From assembly GCF_025118155.1 (NCBI RefSeq), contig NW_026251389.1:186001-250000 (forward strand): a stretch of 64,000 nt of DNA, given 5' to 3'. The DNA is from Cokeromyces recurvatus (Eukaryota; Mucoromycota; Mucoromycetes; Mucorales; Mucoraceae). Under the pieces are notes generated by a model that searched no databases, was not told the origin of the DNA, and saw nothing but the letters and a program-made list of their open reading frames with translations. The translations under genes were made by a program, and so were the position numbers. Positions 35,021-45,746 of this stretch are shown in pieces (the stretch's first letter is position 1; each line of letters begins with the position of its first letter).

Positions 35021-35120
35021 AATGAGTACCATTAAAAAAAGAGTGAGTACCTCAAAAAAAGAGTGAGTACCTCAAAAAAAGAGTGAGTACTCCAAAAAAA
35101 GAGTGAGTACTCCAAAAAAA
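35021..35120. repeat. Minisatellite, five exact 20-bp units
   Basis: Units start at 35021, 35041, 35061, 35081 and 35101, of the form GAGTGAGTACCTCAAAAAAA or GAGTGAGTACTCCAAAAAAA. The first unit is diverged. The array abuts the truncated end of the LINE. Confidence 0.93.
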
Positions 35121-35531
35121 GATCGATTATTTAGCTTTATTATCGTAATGAACTTAAAGACGTTAGTGTCCTTAATCATCCAAGTGAATATCCTATATTT
35201 TTTAAGTTCCAGTAATGTAATCTGAAAGTAACTCTTTTGTAGAAAAAAAAATGTAAGTGATGAAAATTGATTAACTTGTTAATTATAATATAATTTATTA
35301 AAAGAGGATAAATATAAGTTGAAATAGGGTATAAACATAATCTTTTGTACATTTGGTAAATAAATAAAGTACAAGTATAGCAAATACATGAATAGTTATA
35401 ATAATGAACGTTTTTCTAAAGAAGTTCTACATTGAAACTTATTCAAAATTTTGTCATCATGTAAAAGCTGATGTCTAGTAAATCGTTAAAATAAATAAAT
35501 TAATGTCCTCACTTTCCAAGTACTAAACATA

Positions 35532-36322
35532 TTATTTACCCTGACAATCACCATGTGAATTTTTGATTTTAATTTTATTTTTCTTTTTTTCATAATCTCT
35601 ATCTTCTATTACAGTATCTGCATTGGTGTCTATACTGCAGAAGACGTACTTGCATAAATCTTTAGTTTTTAATTTATATGCTTGAAGAGAAAGAGACTTT
35701 TGTTTTGCAGTTTTCGATTCAGTCGTGTTAGATTTGCGGACATAATCAATAGTAACATATTGTAATTGTGCCGTTCTAACAAGGTATCTAAACTGGCTGA
35801 TATTGCTAATGTCTTTCCACTTGAAGTCTCTCAAGCTAGCCTCCACCACATTGTACGTTCTACCTCTTATTCTGCTGTCTTTATCTTTTTTTGTTTAGTG
35901 CCTCCCCAAGACCCATCTTTACCTATAAGGTCATTTAATTTGTTTTGACTAAAATTCCAATTATCACCAAAGTATTGTTTAACTAGCTTAAATATTCCAT
36001 TCTCTGTTAAGAATTCTTCATGGGTTATTTGAGCAATTGGCTCTGGCGGGATGATCAAATGAAGCAACTCTTAAATTGCTCTCTTTGAACATGGTACTGT
36101 AATTTCATAAGAGCTTAAGCTGTTTGAAACTGATATCTTCTGATCTTGTTCTTTTCGTATCGAATCAGAATGATATTCACTGTATTTCCAAGGCTCCATC
36201 CTGACTTTTTTCTTGGAAATAGCAAAAGCGTTGTAAGCATATAATAAAATATAAATAAAAATAAAAGAATAAAAAGAGAAATAAAAGAAAACAGATAGAA
36301 GAAGTACGTTGAGAGTTGTCAA
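35532..36322 (-). pseudogene. Hypothetical ORF broken by a stop and a frameshift
   Basis: The minus strand reads from about 36322 (an N-terminal hydrophobic stretch, then KKVRMEPWKYSEYHSDS) to a TAA at 36073-36071 and continues in the same frame with ELLHLIIPPEPIAQITHEEF. A one-base shift at the A-run near 35890 moves to DKDSRIRGRTYNVVEASL.., ending at a TAA at 35532-35534. The composition is coding-like across all three parts. I do not recognise the family. Short unrecognised introns are possible but no good sites were seen. Confidence 0.5.
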
Positions 36323-36789
36323 TAAGTTTTATTAAGATAAAGATAAAAAGAAAAAAAAAAAAAAAAAAGATTAATTACGTAGGAGTATTTATATATTTTG
36401 TGGTTAAGGATGATGAGTCATAATATAATAAATTCTATTTGATGACGTAACCATGGAAGAGAATGATTACTAAGAGTTATTATAGATATACATTCATGTC
36501 TTTGTATATGTTTATTTTTATAACTAATATGTGTACTCTGAGTGGAATCAATTATCACGCTTATTTGTATTGTTCTTAGTTTACCCCAGTTTAACTTATA
36601 AATCTATATTTAGCAGAACAATAATAGAAGAAGACATACCTTTAGATGTAGAACTTTCTTATTATTTTTTTTTATGCAAGAGTAAATATACTTAATATGC
36701 GTGTAGATAGAATTATTTTAGAAGTGCACTATATGTTCTATTATGACTATTTATCTTATTGAATTAAGTTACAAATCCTACAACCATGA
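36323..36789. other. Intergenic AT-rich region
   Basis: No supported gene; an A-run of about 18 lies at 36352-36369. Confidence 0.4.
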
Positions 36790-38372
36790 CACTCATTCAC
36801 TCATTTTAGATGATCTTCAAGATGCTACTCAATTTGTTCCAGTAATCACCTCCTTATTTTACGCCAATGATGCAGTGTTAATAGAATAGCCTCAGCTACT
36901 GCAACGCCATCATTACTTCGAATTTGTGAAGACCATAGCTACCGCCCAGGCTACCGATGGAGTCCGTTAAAATGAGTTGTTGTTAAACCGCTCTCTGATG
37001 AACAGTCATACTACCTCTATGATACGCCCCTACCGAGTGAAGCATCATTTAGTTATCTTGGAATTCCAATCAAACCTGGTGGACTTATTGACACTGCTCC
37101 CCTCATCAATCTCAACACTAAAAAAAGCTAGATCATCTATGAATCAAATTTCCTCTCTTGGAGTCAATCACGAAGGAGTTTAACCGCTTACTCTCAGTAC
37201 GTTTCTACAGCCAAATGATACGATCACAAATGGAATATGGTCTTGCTATCTGCGCCTTAAATAATAGTCACTTTACAAAACTTGAAGCCTGTCAAAATGA
37301 ATGTATTCGACGTATTTTTGGTGGTTCTGCTAGATCCTCAACCAAAGTTATGCTGCACCTAGTACAACAACCTTTCAATGACAACCCGGAGCTACTATCC
37401 TGCAAGCCAAATACCTTATTTGATCAATGCAACTACTCGACGATACATTACTGAACAAACTTCAAACCTCATCTTCAAAATGTCCAACAGCCATTCTCAA
37501 TGGTATAAACTAAACTAACAGTCAACCCACTCTGGAGAGAATGTGCCCCTATCTTGGACGAACTTGATAAAAAGGCTTTCAAACGGCTCCGTCTGCGTTT
37601 TCAAAAAACTCAATATGAAAACCTCTGTCAGGGTTTAAATTCCAAGCTGATTCATGCATGTCGTCCTAATATTATCATCGATCCAATTCTTTGGCTGCCC
37701 ATGACGAATACAGAAAGAAGTCAAGTCCTCCACTGGCACCTCGGTTGGCTACCTGGTGGTATACCTCGTCCATGTCTCTATCATACCCTTCTCAAACGCT
37801 CAGTCGTACTCATTCTATCGAGTATCTACTTACATTTGCACCATCAACTCTAAATCTAAGAACGGTCGCAGACCTCACTCTCCTTCCTGCTAAACCAACT
37901 ACCTACCTAAAAAAGCTAAAACACTCACAGGATGCGGCTCCTTGGGCAGTCCGTTGGCCATCTATTTGTATCACTGTACATGAATTGGATTATCTCTTTC
38001 ATGAAGAAAGCTACATCTAGATCCTCCCTCAGAATCCGGTGCACTACTGCTGAAATGGTTATTCACCTAAAAAGTGCTAATATACTTGTACTGTCTCTGA
38101 AATTTATCTTACTGATCTTTTTCCCATTTACTTTGTTCCTCTTTAACTTAGTATATTTATTTTATCTATTACACATATACTTTTATACTTTTCCCTTTTG
38201 TCTCATAAGAGGGGTTTTTCTTACTTATATACTATTATAACTGACTAGAGGCAATACAGCAAATGAAAAATGCTATGTGCTCATTTGGTCCAAAAAAAAA
38301 AAAATAAAATAAAATAAATAAATATGTATTATAATAATAATAATAATTCGATTTTTAAACATAATGTCAAAT
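36790..38372 (+). mobile_element. LINE (non-LTR retrotransposon), reverse transcriptase C-terminal half and 3' end
   Basis: Starting near 36790, the plus strand reads LFYANDAVLIE, the RT active-site box (canonically F/YADDAVLI; the second Asp is kept but the first is Asn). It continues with SFSYLGIPIKPGGLIDTAP, SVRFYSQMIRSQMEYGLAIC and ECIRRIFGGS, typical of the region after the RT catalytic core, and then DPILWLPMTNTERSQVLHW. Stops and frameshifts are spread throughout, for example a TAG right after the AND box. The 3' UTR runs to TTTGGTCC plus an A-tail at about 38290, followed by an (ATA)n stretch that is also present beyond the second copy at 34.5 kb. The element is dead and 5'-truncated. 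Confidence 0.88.
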
Positions 38373-38542
38373 TATATGTGACTGCTTATGTGTTTCATTG
38401 TACATCTTGGAAGGATAGGAGGAACTATCCGTTTATACACTTTTTTTTCTTTTTCTTTTTCTTTTTTTCCCCCTCCCCTTTTCTTTGCTTCTATTGTATA
38501 TACAAATAGATAAATATTTATATATAATATTTCTTTTTCGGT

Positions 38543-39623
38543 ATGAACAAGGTGGTACAACAAAATAAAGCAAAAGGTAAAATAAAAAGAAAGAGAAACA
38601 AGCAAGTTAATACATTTTTTTTTTTTTTAATAAATTATGTGCATGTTTTATAATAGACGAACTTTCCTCACCAGCACCAACATCTTCTCTCGGTTTAAAA
38701 AGAACATATTCAGAAATATCAATTATAAATGAAGTTCCTGAGGATGAAATAAGTACTTATGAGTTACCGCAAGGCTATGACTTTAAAATAAATGCTGTAA
38801 AAAGAAAAAAAAAAAGAAAAAATAAATATATATATTTTTATATATATATTTATATACAGACTTATATAGTATGTAACTTTGTATCTATACATATAATAGC
38901 CGCCAACAGATAGGCCCGTTCGAATTTATTGCGATGGTATTTATGATATGTTTCATTTTGGACATGCAAAAGCACTTGAACAAGCCAAAAAAGCATTTCC
39001 CAATGTTTATCTTTTAGTTGGTGGTAAAAAAAAAAAAAAAATGGAGTACTATATAAATGATTAACGAATTTTTTTTTTTATCTGTATAGTATGTAATGAT
39101 GAAGAAACACATAAAAGAAAGGGTAGAACAGTGATGACAGATAAAGAACGATATGAATCTGTTAGACATTGTAAATGGGTAGATGAAGTCATTGAGGGAG
39201 CACCATGGATTGTGACACAGGAGTTCCTTGACAAATATCAAATTGATTATGTTGCGCATGATGCAGAACCTTATCAATCAACCGAATCTGGCGACGTCTA
39301 TGCATTTGTTAAGTCACAAGGTCAATTTTATCCCACAAGACGTACAGATGGTATCTCTACATCAGATCTAATTACACGTATTGTACGTGATTATGATAAA
39401 TTCTTGAGAAGAAACCTTGAAAGAGGTGTTTCAGCAAAGGAGTTGAATATTTCATTTTTGAAGGAACAACAAATAAAGACGAAAAAGAACCTTGAAAAAG
39501 TAAAGAACACAGTATTGGATCATTTAGATTTTTGGGAATCACAAAGTCATCATTTCATTACTGACTTTTCAAGTTTATTTGGTGTACAAGATGTAGTTGT
39601 AAGTCATATTAATCAATATGTGG

Positions 39624-39669
<46 letters not shown>

Positions 39670-39844
39670 ATTATTTATTTATTTATTTATTATATGCATG
39701 TATGTATAGGGTAACTTTTTAGCAAAGAGAAAATTAATTCATAGTGGTGCTAGTACGCCTACTACAGGTGTAAGTACGCTTACAAATAAACCACCTATTG
39801 ATAAAGATCAATTAAAAGCATCCTTAGACTCTATATCTGCATAA
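38543..39844 (+). CDS. PCT1: Choline-phosphate cytidylyltransferase (5 exons, 313 aa)
   Basis: Exons 38543-38576, 38657-38796, 38900-39023, 39090-39598 and 39710-39844 close in phase. The enzyme makes CDP-choline from CTP and phosphocholine, the rate-limiting step of the Kennedy pathway to phosphatidylcholine, on membranes and in the nucleus. Signatures are [19 protein letters not shown] (HxGH nucleotide-binding motif), [13 protein letters not shown], and [20 protein letters not shown], the RTDGISTS motif. A basic, amphipathic helical region follows ([19 protein letters not shown]), as in the lipid-regulated M domain. The catalytic domain is complete, but the protein is shorter than yeast Pct1 at both ends. 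Intron 4 contains a 38-T run. Confidence 0.95.
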
Positions 39845-39866
39845 TATAAAAATAAATAAAATAACT

Positions 39867-39905
<39 letters not shown>

Positions 39906-39913
<8 letters not shown>

Positions 39914-40616
39914 AATGTTTTATTTTTCGTTGTATTTCTTCATCAAGATAGGATTCTGATCGCCATAATGCCATACTTCCTGCTAAATGCTGTTGAGTTG
40001 CGAATCCTTCACCACTTACAATATCTCTTATGCAGTCCTATTCGTATCTATTTATTAGATTTTATAACTTTATTCCATCTCATTACCATTTTACCTTAAC
40101 CATGTACTCTTGATCATACATTTCTAAACATTTTTTTAATAAAACAACTTGTTCGGGTATATGATGATTATTACTTTCTTGTTCATTATTGACTGCTATT
40201 TCCTCTATTTCCAATTTATGAAGCATTTGACAATATTCATCGAACATACAATCTAGTATTTGCCTTACTAATTGAAATTAAAGCAAATGGAAAAAAGTAA
40301 TACTCGAATTTTTAGTATATATTCATGATAGACGAGAGGCAATAAAGAAAAAAAAGAAAAAAAAAAGGAGGAGGAGAAATGGGTATTTTAAATCAAATCT
40401 ATCTTACAATTGTTTGTAATCGGTTCCAATTCAATCGATGGTTTGCCCAACACTTGTCGAGATAAACATTGTTCTCCTATTTCATTTTGTTTTGCCCAAT
40501 CATCTAAACTATTTAACTATGAGTAATAGACTAACAATGCCTTTCGCCTGATATCTGTATTATTTACTCTTTTTTTTTTACCATTTTTTGAATTTGTTAA
40601 ATGAAATTGACTCCAT
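39906..40616 (-). CDS. CINP-like (CDK2-interacting protein) small protein (4 exons, 146 aa)
   Basis: Exons 40616-40582, 40508-40408, 40267-40095 and 40037-39906 join in phase. The protein starts MESISFNKFKK and is entirely helical with heptad-like spacing. Toward the C-terminus LKKCLEMYDQEYMVK is followed, after a join, by DCIRDIVSG and LAGSMALWRSESYLDEEI. That order (LEMY, then a basic stretch, then an S-x-x-x-W block) resembles animal CINP, a factor tied to replication origins and checkpoint signalling. The match is by memory of the family and is moderate; another coiled-coil protein is possible. The first exon boundary is the least certain (an alternative acceptor lies 8 nt upstream but gives a stop). 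It converges on PCT1, about 60 bp away. Confidence 0.55.
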
Positions 40617-41168
40617 GATAAAATATGATTTTAGTTGAGTATGATAAAACAATTAAATAAATAAATAAAAAAAAAAAAAAAAAAAAAATAAATAAATAAA
40701 TAAATGAATAAATAAGAAAAATAAGTAAATAATAATAAAAAAAAGGGTCGAGAACCTTTTTCATTTTATATGTTACACGCTTAAATCAATCATAGTCGTC
40801 CACATCCCCAGAACTTTCTTACCAACAACAAAATGCTATTTCCAATAAAATGCGTAAACACTATTGAACAGAGACATAAAAAGGATCCATCATCAGCCGT
40901 CACGATATTCTATCCTATCTATTATCTTCTAAAGCACTCATCATGCTTCTAGCATGTTTATCATCACCTTTTTTTTTTTTTTAAGACTGTTTGATTAGCA
41001 CTTTTAGAGACCTAAGCCTCTGACAACAGCTTTATTATATAAAATAGGACATTTGCAATGAATAACAAGTCATGGCTGTGTATATATAAAAAAGACTACG
41101 AATATTATATGCAAGGAAAGAAAGAAAAAAAAATGGGTAGACCCCATTTATTTATTTATTTATTTAAA
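40617..41168. other. Intergenic region with A/T-rich repeats
   Basis: Contains an A-run of about 20 with flanking (AAAT)n near 40655-40705 and (TTTA)n near 41146-41164. No gene is supported. Confidence 0.4.
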
Positions 41169-41663
41169 TTAAGCTAACCATAATCTATGAATAAATTCAG
41201 TTAAACCAATATCATAATAATTAAATATGCCACAGCTAATCATAACCAAGGTAGATGTACTATGTAAAGTCATGGCCATCATTTTATACATGAAAGGACT
41301 TGCTCTTTTCGGATTAAAGTAATCTAATTTATAAAAACAAAAATAAATAAATAAATAAAAATATCTATGATAACAACTATGTCTATTGTTTACCTGTAAT
41401 ACAAGAATCAAAGCCTATTAAAAAAAAAAAAGGTAACTATTTTTTTGCTTAGATTTGTGTATATTCATTCCTTCTATTACCCATGTGGATATGAAATGGC
41501 AAGACAATACCGAGAAATACATCAGATACTGTAGAAGGGCCAAACATAAAAGTACTAGTCACTAATGGTATCATCGTAATAGCTACCCCTCTTTCCAAGT
41601 TCCAATGAACTGAACCATGTTTTCTATCTGGTATTTTATTTATGACTGTATTCTTACTAGCAG

Positions 41664-41696
<33 letters not shown>

Positions 41697-41860
41697 AAAT
41701 CTGAATAAGTCTTGTTTGCTTTTAATTACTCATACTTGTCTATTGGTTTCTTTTTACTTGAGTTAGTATACTTTTTATTAAACAAGGAGAATGAAGATTT
41801 TGTTAATACGAGCCTTGAACATGTTAAGGTTAATGGCTTGGAAGAAATAAGAAATGACAT
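41169..41860 (-). CDS. SDH4: Succinate dehydrogenase membrane anchor subunit (SDH4/SdhD), 4 exons, 153 aa
   Basis: Exons 41860-41758, 41663-41481, 41414-41394 (21 nt) and 41323-41169 close in phase. The protein is the small cytochrome-b anchor of respiratory complex II in the inner mitochondrial membrane. The first exon encodes a Ser/Lys/Arg-rich, acid-free presequence (MSFLISSKPLTLTCSRLV..). The mature part reads GSVHWNLERGVAITMIPL, then a helix, FHIHMGFDSCITDYF and finally GLTEFIHRLW, all typical of CybS. The His in FHIHMG is the usual haem/quinone-side ligand position. The micro-exon carries GFDSCIT. A 38-nt A-run lies in intron 1. Confidence 0.93.
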
Positions 41861-42382
41861 GTGTTACTAATAGATGATGAATAGTTTTTTTTTTCTTAAA
41901 AAAAAAAAAGAAAGAAACACGAATGTTATGTAATTCTGTCAAATCTTCTAATTATACATTGAAAAAAAAAAAAAAAGGGTTCAGTTCGCTCAACGAAATT
42001 CCCGACTTCAATTCTCCCATTTTTTTTTTAACCTTGCATCTTGTAAAGATATAGGAAGCGAAAAAGTGAGTTATTATTATAATAAACAAGTATAGAAAAA
42101 AAAAAAGGCAGTTATTCTATTGCAACATAAAGGACTTTTATAGTTTAGAGATTTTGTCAGGAAATCACAAAATATAAAGTCCATTATTTACTCAATACTT
42201 GAATAACGGTTGATATGTTGTCTTTTTTTTTTTTTTTTTTTTTTTATGCAACTCACAAGTCAAGTTTTCACATGCGAATACATGTATTTATGTACATCTA
42301 TACATATTTCATGAGTTACACATTCAATTACATAATAAGTATAGCTTATTTTTTTTTTACTTAATAAGCAATTTTTTTATTA
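41861..42382. other. Intergenic region with homopolymers
   Basis: A and T runs of 11-26 bases (for example near 41961, 42094 and 42222-42245). It serves as promoter for SDH4 on the minus strand and the 3' flank of the verprolin-like gene. No gene is supported. Confidence 0.4.
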
Positions 42383-42751
42383 TTATTGATAAATTTCAAG
42401 ATGAGAAAGATCAACAGGAATGGCTATAAAGATTTAGTTAATGAAATAATAATACATGAAGAAAATACGAATAAACTTACAGCAACCAGTTTCAGCTCCA
42501 GTTGGGTATCGTTTAAGTTTCTTTTCGAACGCAGGTGGAGGTGGAAATTCTTTTTGTGAATGAAATGTCCAACGACCAGCTTCAGTTTGTGGAGGCTCAG
42601 GAATTTCAATATCAATTCGTTGAAAGGAAGGCTGAACTGGTATAGTTGATAGTCTATTTAATGGTGATTGCATTGTTGTAGGTGGAGGTGGTGCTGGTAT
42701 TGCTCTTCTTTCCATATTCATAGGTGGTATTCTTGGTGACGAATACGACAT
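42383..42751 (-). CDS. Short verprolin/WIP-like protein (2 exons, 103 aa)
   Basis: Exons 42751-42481 and 42423-42383 join in phase. The N-terminal part is Pro-rich (PAPPPPTTM). The C-terminal half matches the WASP-binding end of verprolin/WIP proteins: GRWTFHSQKEFPPPPAF, KRYPTG and, from exon 2, SIPVDLSHL, the fungal Vrp1-type tail. Verprolins link WASP to actin patches in endocytosis. At 103 residues it is much shorter than yeast Vrp1 (about 817 aa), and no WH2 actin-binding motif is visible, so it is either a stripped-down form or a fragment of a longer gene. The DNA upstream of the ATG is a simple A/T repeat with no acceptor site, which favours a genuinely short protein. Confidence 0.72.
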
Positions 42752-42756
42752 TTTTT

Positions 42757-42789
<33 letters not shown>

Positions 42790-43159
42790 ACAAATAAAAA
42801 AAAAAAGGAAAAGAAAAAGAAAACCAACAAAGGCTATATTAGCGGAGAATAAAATTAATTAATTTCTGTTAATTTTCTCTTTCCCCCACCGCTTTTTTAA
42901 ATGATATCCTTTGTATAAATAAGTGTGATTTATATATATGATAAAGACGTACCTAAAGCATACAGTGTAATATTTTTTCTTGTTTAATGTAAAGAAAAAA
43001 AAGTAGTTATATGCAGCTGTTGTATCAAGTAATTTGATTCTATATGAAGCATTTTGATAGGAAAGAATCAACAATTCATGATAATCAATAAAAAAAACGA
43101 ATGGGGACATCACGTGATAGATGGGGTTCTGTATGTGTGTCGGGCTATTATTTTACAAG

Positions 43160-43208
<49 letters not shown>

Positions 43209-43383
43209 TTCTGCAAAAAAAAAGAGAGAGAGAGAGATCACTTTATTCATTTCTCTTCATTTATTACAACTATAATCAGCAAAGAGACTAATTAAACACA
43301 CTTTTTACGAAATAAACATAGTCTCTTAACTTCAACTCTCTTTCACTCCCTTCCTCCCCCTTTTTTTTTTTCTTTTCTTTTCA
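42752..43383. other. Intergenic region with a 46-nt A-run
   Basis: (AAAT)n near 42763-42800 and an A-run at about 43160-43206 followed by (GA)n. Open frames here are low-complexity. Confidence 0.4.
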
Positions 43384-44739
43384 ATGCTGATCTATTTGTT
43401 ATATCTATTTTATTTTGCAATAGTTGTGGCAGTAGCATTATCTTTATTATTATATACCTATCAATGTGAATTATTATATGCAGCAGGATTCCCTGCTGGT
43501 TCAAGGACAATTGTAAGGTTAAAAAGAAAGAAACAAACAAATAAAAAAAAAAGATTTAATTTATATATTATATTACAGGTTGCAAGACCCTCACAATATG
43601 GTTTACCTGATAAAGAAGTGATACTATTAACAGAAGATGGATATCGAATTCGAGCTTATGTTATGATTCAACGTGGCGAAGAAGTAGCAATACAGTCACC
43701 TACCGTAGTTTGTTTTCATGTAAGTCAGAAGAAGATAATAATAATATGTGTACCAATTTTTTGTTTTTTTTCATTCTATAATATAATCAGGCACATACAG
43801 GAAATATGGTAAAATAAAGAGATGAATTACAAATATATATGTATGTATATATAATTATAATAATTGGTAGGGTCATAGATTACCTATAGCACAAGTATTT
43901 TATAAGAAACTAGGATATAATGTAGTCATGTTATCTTATAGAGGGTAAAGAGATATATATTTATTTATACATTTGTCTAAAGTAGATTTCCTCTTTATTT
44001 ACTTTATATTTATAGTTATGGTCTTAGTGAAGGGAAGCCAACTGAAAAAGGGCTTAAAATTGATGCACAGGCAAGTTTTTTTTTTTTGAATTTTAATTTA
44101 TAGCGATCTATAGTGTTTAACGTAAACAAACAAAAAAAGTAGACTGTGCTAGAATATATCAAACAACACCCAATACTTAAACATACCAAATTAATAGCCT
44201 TTGGACAATCATTAGGAGGTTCAGTTGCTATTAGTCTTGTATCAAGAAATGAAGATAAATTTGATGCATTAATTATTGAAAATACATTTCTAAGTGTGGT
44301 AAGAGACTTTAAATTATTCATGTAACATAAACTAAAAATGATTATATCAAAAGCCATTATTAGTGCCACATATCTTGCCTGCATTAAGACATTTAGTATA
44401 TTTAGTACATCAAACATGGAGATCTTACAAGACAATTAAATATGTTCATCATATTCCAATATTATTTTTATCGAGTTTAAAAGATGAATTAGTTCCACCA
44501 GGACACATGGCAAAATTATATAGCATTTCACAGACAAGTGGAGTTAAAGTTTGGAGAGATTTTGAAAATGGAACACATAATGATACATGTATGCAGGTAA
44601 AGGGAAAGGAAGAAAATAGAAAAAAAAAAAGGGAAAGAATAGGCAATTTCATTATTTATTTATTTATTTTTCTTTGTAGAATGGGTTTTTTGAAGCAATT
44701 GCTGAATTTGTACGAGATTATGTATGGGAATTAGATTAA
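43384..44739 (+). CDS. BEM46/ABHD13-type alpha/beta hydrolase (8 exons, 291 aa)
   Basis: Exons 43384-43512, 43579-43719, 43791-43808, 43871-43944, 44016-44070, 44143-44298, 44354-44596 and 44680-44739 close in phase. The N-terminus is a signal anchor (LYLFYFAIVVAVALSLLLYTY). The hydrolase core shows HTGNMGHR (oxyanion loop), VVMLSYRGYGLSEGKP, the nucleophile elbow GQSLGG, LKDELVPP for the acid and GTHNDT for the His. This order is characteristic of the BEM46 family, which in fungi is an ER/plasma-membrane protein linked to cell polarity. The substrate is unknown. Exon 3 is only 18 nt and encodes the oxyanion-loop residues. Intron 5 (44071-44142) begins with GC rather than GT. Confidence 0.93.
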
Positions 44740-45746
44740 ATAACTATACAAGCAAATTATATCCTACCCTTCAGCTCTTTACTCTGAATTTTATATCGTT
44801 CATCTTTTCTAAAGGATATTATTCGCTTTTGTTTAAGAAATAAAACTTGTACAGATAAATGAGATTTTATACTTTTTTTTCTTCTAAAATAAAGGGAAAT
44901 GGACTTCACTACTAAATGATTTTTTTTTTTGGGGGGGAGAGTTTCTTTTATGACCGCCAACAGCAATCATGGGAATAAGCAATTATGTGACAGGTTTTGC
45001 CACACAAGAAAAAAAAAATTAGTAATTGAAGATCACAAAGTATTTTCTTCATTTACAAGATACAGCTTTTAAAAAAAAAAAAAAAAAAGTAAAAAATAAA
45101 AATAAAATAACTATGGGTAAAAAATGTTGCAGACAGGAAGATTATAAATAAATGATCCATAACGGCAGTTAATGATAATAAAGGAATCCAACGAAAAGGT
45201 TTTTTTTTTTTTTTGCTTTGCTTCTTTGTTTTTTTGCTTTTTTGCTTTTTTAACTCTTTTTTTTTTTGAGATACACACATAACAAAGAATCGAACCATTG
45301 AAGAGACGATATACCGGAATCAATTGGAAGATCAGTATAAATCTTAGTTTTTGTGTGCACTTTATCAGTGTGTAGTAATAAAGAATTGCACCAAAACATT
45401 GGCTAAATTTTAATGACATGTCTACTAAAATTTGATACTTAGTGGGCGGTGTTTATAATTTCTTTGCTAAAAAGAAAATCGTGCGTTTATTTTGTTGTTG
45501 TTGTTTTTTTATCATGTTTAAAAGTAGAAGCTTATGTAAAAAAAAAAAAAAAATAAAATAAAAAATAAAAAAAAATAAATGAATAAATAAGAGAAACAGA
45601 GAAAAAAATAAGTATTAAACTGAAATAAATCATCTTTTGTAGTATTGAATTCAGCTCGCTTACTTCGTCAGCGTGCCTCTGTTTCTGTATAGTACGTATG
45701 AAACAACTTTTTTTTTTTATGTGGGGTAATAATTTTTTTTTTTGAC
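44740..45746. other. Intergenic region, 1 kb
   Basis: Homopolymers and T-rich stretches (45070-45090, 45197-45270, 45540-45575). Short frames on the minus strand are low-complexity K/F. No gene is supported. Confidence 0.4.

Noticed and set aside
45053..45419. Minus-strand Lys/Phe-rich frames in the BEM46-HEM13 gap
   Set aside because: They are produced by A/T runs and have no recognisable content.
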